Positions 63,001 to 64,000 of a DNA stretch of 64,000 bases are shown here, piece after piece. The stretch comes from Methylosinus sp. PW1. Its GTDB lineage: Bacteria > Pseudomonadota > Alphaproteobacteria > Rhizobiales > Beijerinckiaceae. A program made the position numbers and the translations under genes. The notes below the pieces were generated by a model that ran no database searches, had not been told where the DNA came from, and saw only the letters and a program-made list of their open reading frames with translations. Within the stretch, counting starts at the first letter, position 1, and every line of letters begins with the position of its first letter. The stretch is taken from the NCBI RefSeq assembly GCF_000745215.1, contig NZ_JQNK01000009.1, positions 2,604,001-2,668,000 of the forward strand, read 5' to 3'.

Positions 63001-64000
63001 GGCGTCGACGCTGCAGGCTTCCGATTTCGCGCAGGGCGCGGCGAAATATGTGACGCAGGTGATCGAGGATACGCTCCTCGAGCGCAAACTGACGAGCGCG
63101 AAAGAGGCGCAGAAAATCGAGCTGGAGGCGCGCGAGGCCGGCGTTTATGTCGTGCAGTTGGAAGCCTATGATCGCATCGGCCGCCGTCAGCAGGTGAGCG
63201 TCGATTTCTTCGTCGGCGGCAATACGCCCGTGACCTTCCAGCGTCCTCCGGCCTCCACCGCGACCATCACGACCGACAAGCAAGCCTATGCGCCGGGCGA
63301 GACGGCGACGCTCATCGTTCAATCGCCGTTCCAGAACGCCAAGGCGCTCGCTATCGTCGAGCAGCCCAATGGCGTGTTCGATTATCAGCTCATCGACATC
63401 GCCAATGGCTTCGGGCGCTACACGCTCGCGCTGCGCAAGGAGCAGACGCCGAAGCTCGCCGTGCATTTCCTCATCATGCGTGGACGCTTGAAGGACAGCG
63501 CGCCGGCGCCGGCCTCCAATATCGACCAGGGCAAGCCGGTGACGATCGCCGCGACCAAATGGATCGAGGTCACGCCGGTCAAGAATATCGTGACCGCGAA
63601 GCTCGATTATCCCGCGAAGGCGCGGCCGGGGCAGGAGGTGGAGGTCACGCTTCGTCTTTCCGATGATCTCGGCAAGCCGCTCGCGGGCGAAGCGACGTTC
63701 TGGATGGTGGATCAGGCGGTGCTGTCGCTCGCCAAGGAACGGCCGCTCGATCCGCTGCCGGATTTCATCGTCGAGCGTGAGACGAAGCTCGCCGCGCGCG
63801 ACACGCGCAATCTCGCCTTCGGGAAGATTCCGCTGGAGGAGATTCCCGGCGGCGACGCCGGCCTCGACGAATGGGGCGTGGAAACCAATGTCAGCGTGCG
63901 CAAGAATTTCACGCCCGTGCCGATCTATCTGCCGAGCGTGAAAGTGGGCGCCGACGGAATCGCCAAAATCAAGGTGAAGTTGCCCGACTCGCTCACCGTG
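60023..64000 (+). CDS. Bacterial alpha-2-macroglobulin (3' partial)
   Basis: At least 1326 residues are present, and the gene runs off the window. MG-domain stretches (ERPIYRPEEAVHVKGFVRAY, YAPGETATLIVQSPF, ATFWMVDQAVLSLAKERPLD) and IKVKLPDSLTV before the edge are alpha-2-macroglobulin hallmarks. The thioester and bait regions lie further on. Such proteins trap proteases in the periplasm. ATG 60023 has GAGG 7 nt upstream. Residues 13-40 come from a palindromic repeat inserted into the signal region; a hydrophobic signal (ALLALLLLSGLCVSAPLRA) follows. An acidic insert (KSETKGEDAEPSESAEAEGE) lies near 775-795. Confidence 0.92.
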   Translation, partial: MKRILFLFSSLTAVIASGAKRSRVAGRPLDRFVASLLAMTGVLCRGALSRALLALLLLSGLCVSAPLRAEPAPFDQLRRADGARIVPDKFLRSFDPITIFFDRDIGPKSGGPEDAHEKFAKLSGEPAGEWRWIGARALQFRPAEPWKPLQRVDIEAGAAATRLVALLPTPSSTNPTESADPIADLEQITLTFPEPVDIAALARLLTIELRPAPGISPLGGQLLTPKDYDIRPLERADRNAAQSVAIRLRESISDGRVAILRLKLADEPGLDDEIFELRARSAAPFAVTEASCGRGWSDDKQDGVLRCAFGYAVPPTSASSEGEEDSAPVSNYQPANRRRLTLSFTEQPGEIDILRAREALRISPPVDDLSVEIDHKRLNVYGKFLSDRVYELALAPGALNDVRKRALASRFALRFAFDRDRPALAWDAAQGLVERFGPQLLPLRGRGYDRADIRIHAIDPLARDFWPFPKSGVETEDSAAPPLPGNEPTHWGETDAPEAEAIAARIKALGSPAVSALLDLPIRRNGADAKFGLDLASEFAKIAGAGQPGTYLIGLRAVDEKKRHWLRAQVTDLSLSAIEERARVRFVVTSLSTAQPVSGAEVRLEGVKGEKFVTLARGTTDNSGFFAFDPGKRAEADVRRIVVTKGLDALVLDANDGPSEYARENWTKPDGAWLVWTANPQEPRRQEPRTLCHVFAERPIYRPEEAVHVKGFVRAYRDGALAIAKAGGTLVVSGPGNQEWRIPVKLDAAGSFYHKFDAQTPATGDYSLRFEPDGAKPKKSETKGEDAEPSESAEAEGEAAQTASCGQFPFKKEAYRLPTFEVALNAPQIVPLDGEFNVDLIARYFAGGLVAERPVKWRAVQFPHVFQPPGREGFLFSSDARFSGEGKFKSSPVLERDARTDAGGASRMTFDTTIEPTAQPRRYSIEATVTGDDGIEVRNVQNVIAVPPFALGVKLPRYVERPGAVTPEFLALDGKGEAVEGLPVTMRFIKRNWASTLQASDFAQGAAKYVTQVIEDTLLERKLTSAKEAQKIELEAREAGVYVVQLEAYDRIGRRQQVSVDFFVGGNTPVTFQRPPASTATITTDKQAYAPGETATLIVQSPFQNAKALAIVEQPNGVFDYQLIDIANGFGRYTLALRKEQTPKLAVHFLIMRGRLKDSAPAPASNIDQGKPVTIAATKWIEVTPVKNIVTAKLDYPAKARPGQEVEVTLRLSDDLGKPLAGEATFWMVDQAVLSLAKERPLDPLPDFIVERETKLAARDTRNLAFGKIPLEEIPGGDAGLDEWGVETNVSVRKNFTPVPIYLPSVKVGADGIAKIKVKLPDSLTV
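60061..60142. repeat. 82-bp palindromic repeat in the alpha-2-macroglobulin signal region
   Basis: The outer arms CGTCATCGCGAG and CTCGCGATGACG are perfectly complementary. The inner arms GCGAAGCGATCCAG and TGGATCGCTTCGTCGC nearly match. This sequence type (translated as VIASGAKRS...DRFVASLLAM) is scattered in many alphaproteobacterial genomes. It is unrelated to the 6112/45362 element. Confidence 0.9.

Overview
The window is GC-rich (roughly two-thirds G+C by eye), densely coded, and reads as the chromosome of an alphaproteobacterial methylotroph. The best guess is a type II methanotroph of the Methylocystaceae or a near relative. This is inference from a methylofuran/tetrahydromethanopterin cofactor cluster, the trpF/trpB/trpA-accD-folC gene set, hopanoid genes, a cbb3 oxidase operon and alphaproteobacterial signature proteins (CcoS, TIGR02302, PduO-type adenosyltransferase). 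No methane or methanol oxidation gene lies inside the window.

Layout. 1-7.9 kb: C1-carrier cofactor genes (MfnF-like, DUF447, DUF6513, AfpA-like flavoprotein, MfnE-like kinase, MfnB-FolB fusion), with a DUF4337 gene and a hybrid kinase carrying an ethylene-receptor-like N-terminus in between. 8.2-17.3 kb: trpF, trpB, trpA, accD and folC on the minus strand. They are split by two plus-strand insertions: a DUF433/DUF5615 toxin-antitoxin pair, and a HigBA pair with a LysR/cupin/DapA-family block. 17.5-21.3 kb: hopanoid genes hpnH, hpnG and shc. 21.3-27.5 kb: a 43-residue membrane protein with an XRE regulator, a Rieske protein with an unknown partner, an EF-G-like protein without a GTPase domain, rpsD and small exported proteins. 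27.7-32.7 kb: MarR, RND pump and membrane-fusion protein. 32.8-37.8 kb: xseB and a four-gene minus-strand cluster (two unknown proteins, a DyP peroxidase, an atypical P450). 37.9-43.9 kb: a CDF transporter with three C-terminal repeats, a TlpA-like protein, a cobalamin adenosyltransferase, a HIG1 protein, a decayed MNT-HEPN pair and a TIGR02302 protein. 44.0-53.1 kb: the complete ccoNOQP-GHIS cluster plus a CcoA-like copper importer, with an FNR/FixK-type box upstream of ccoN. 53.5-54.5 kb: two SH3-domain exported proteins. 54.8-64 kb: a giant exported protein followed by an alpha-2-macroglobulin gene that runs off the window.

A recurrent theme is palindromic repeats lying inside coding sequence. 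One 130-bp palindromic element sits in frame in the mfnE-like kinase, and a second copy supplies the C-terminal tail of CcoI. A different 82-bp palindrome sits in frame in the signal region of the alpha-2-macroglobulin. The least explained gene group is the DyP/P450 cluster with two unknown proteins. The best-supported unusual single gene is the kinase whose copper-ligand spacing matches the plant ethylene receptor.
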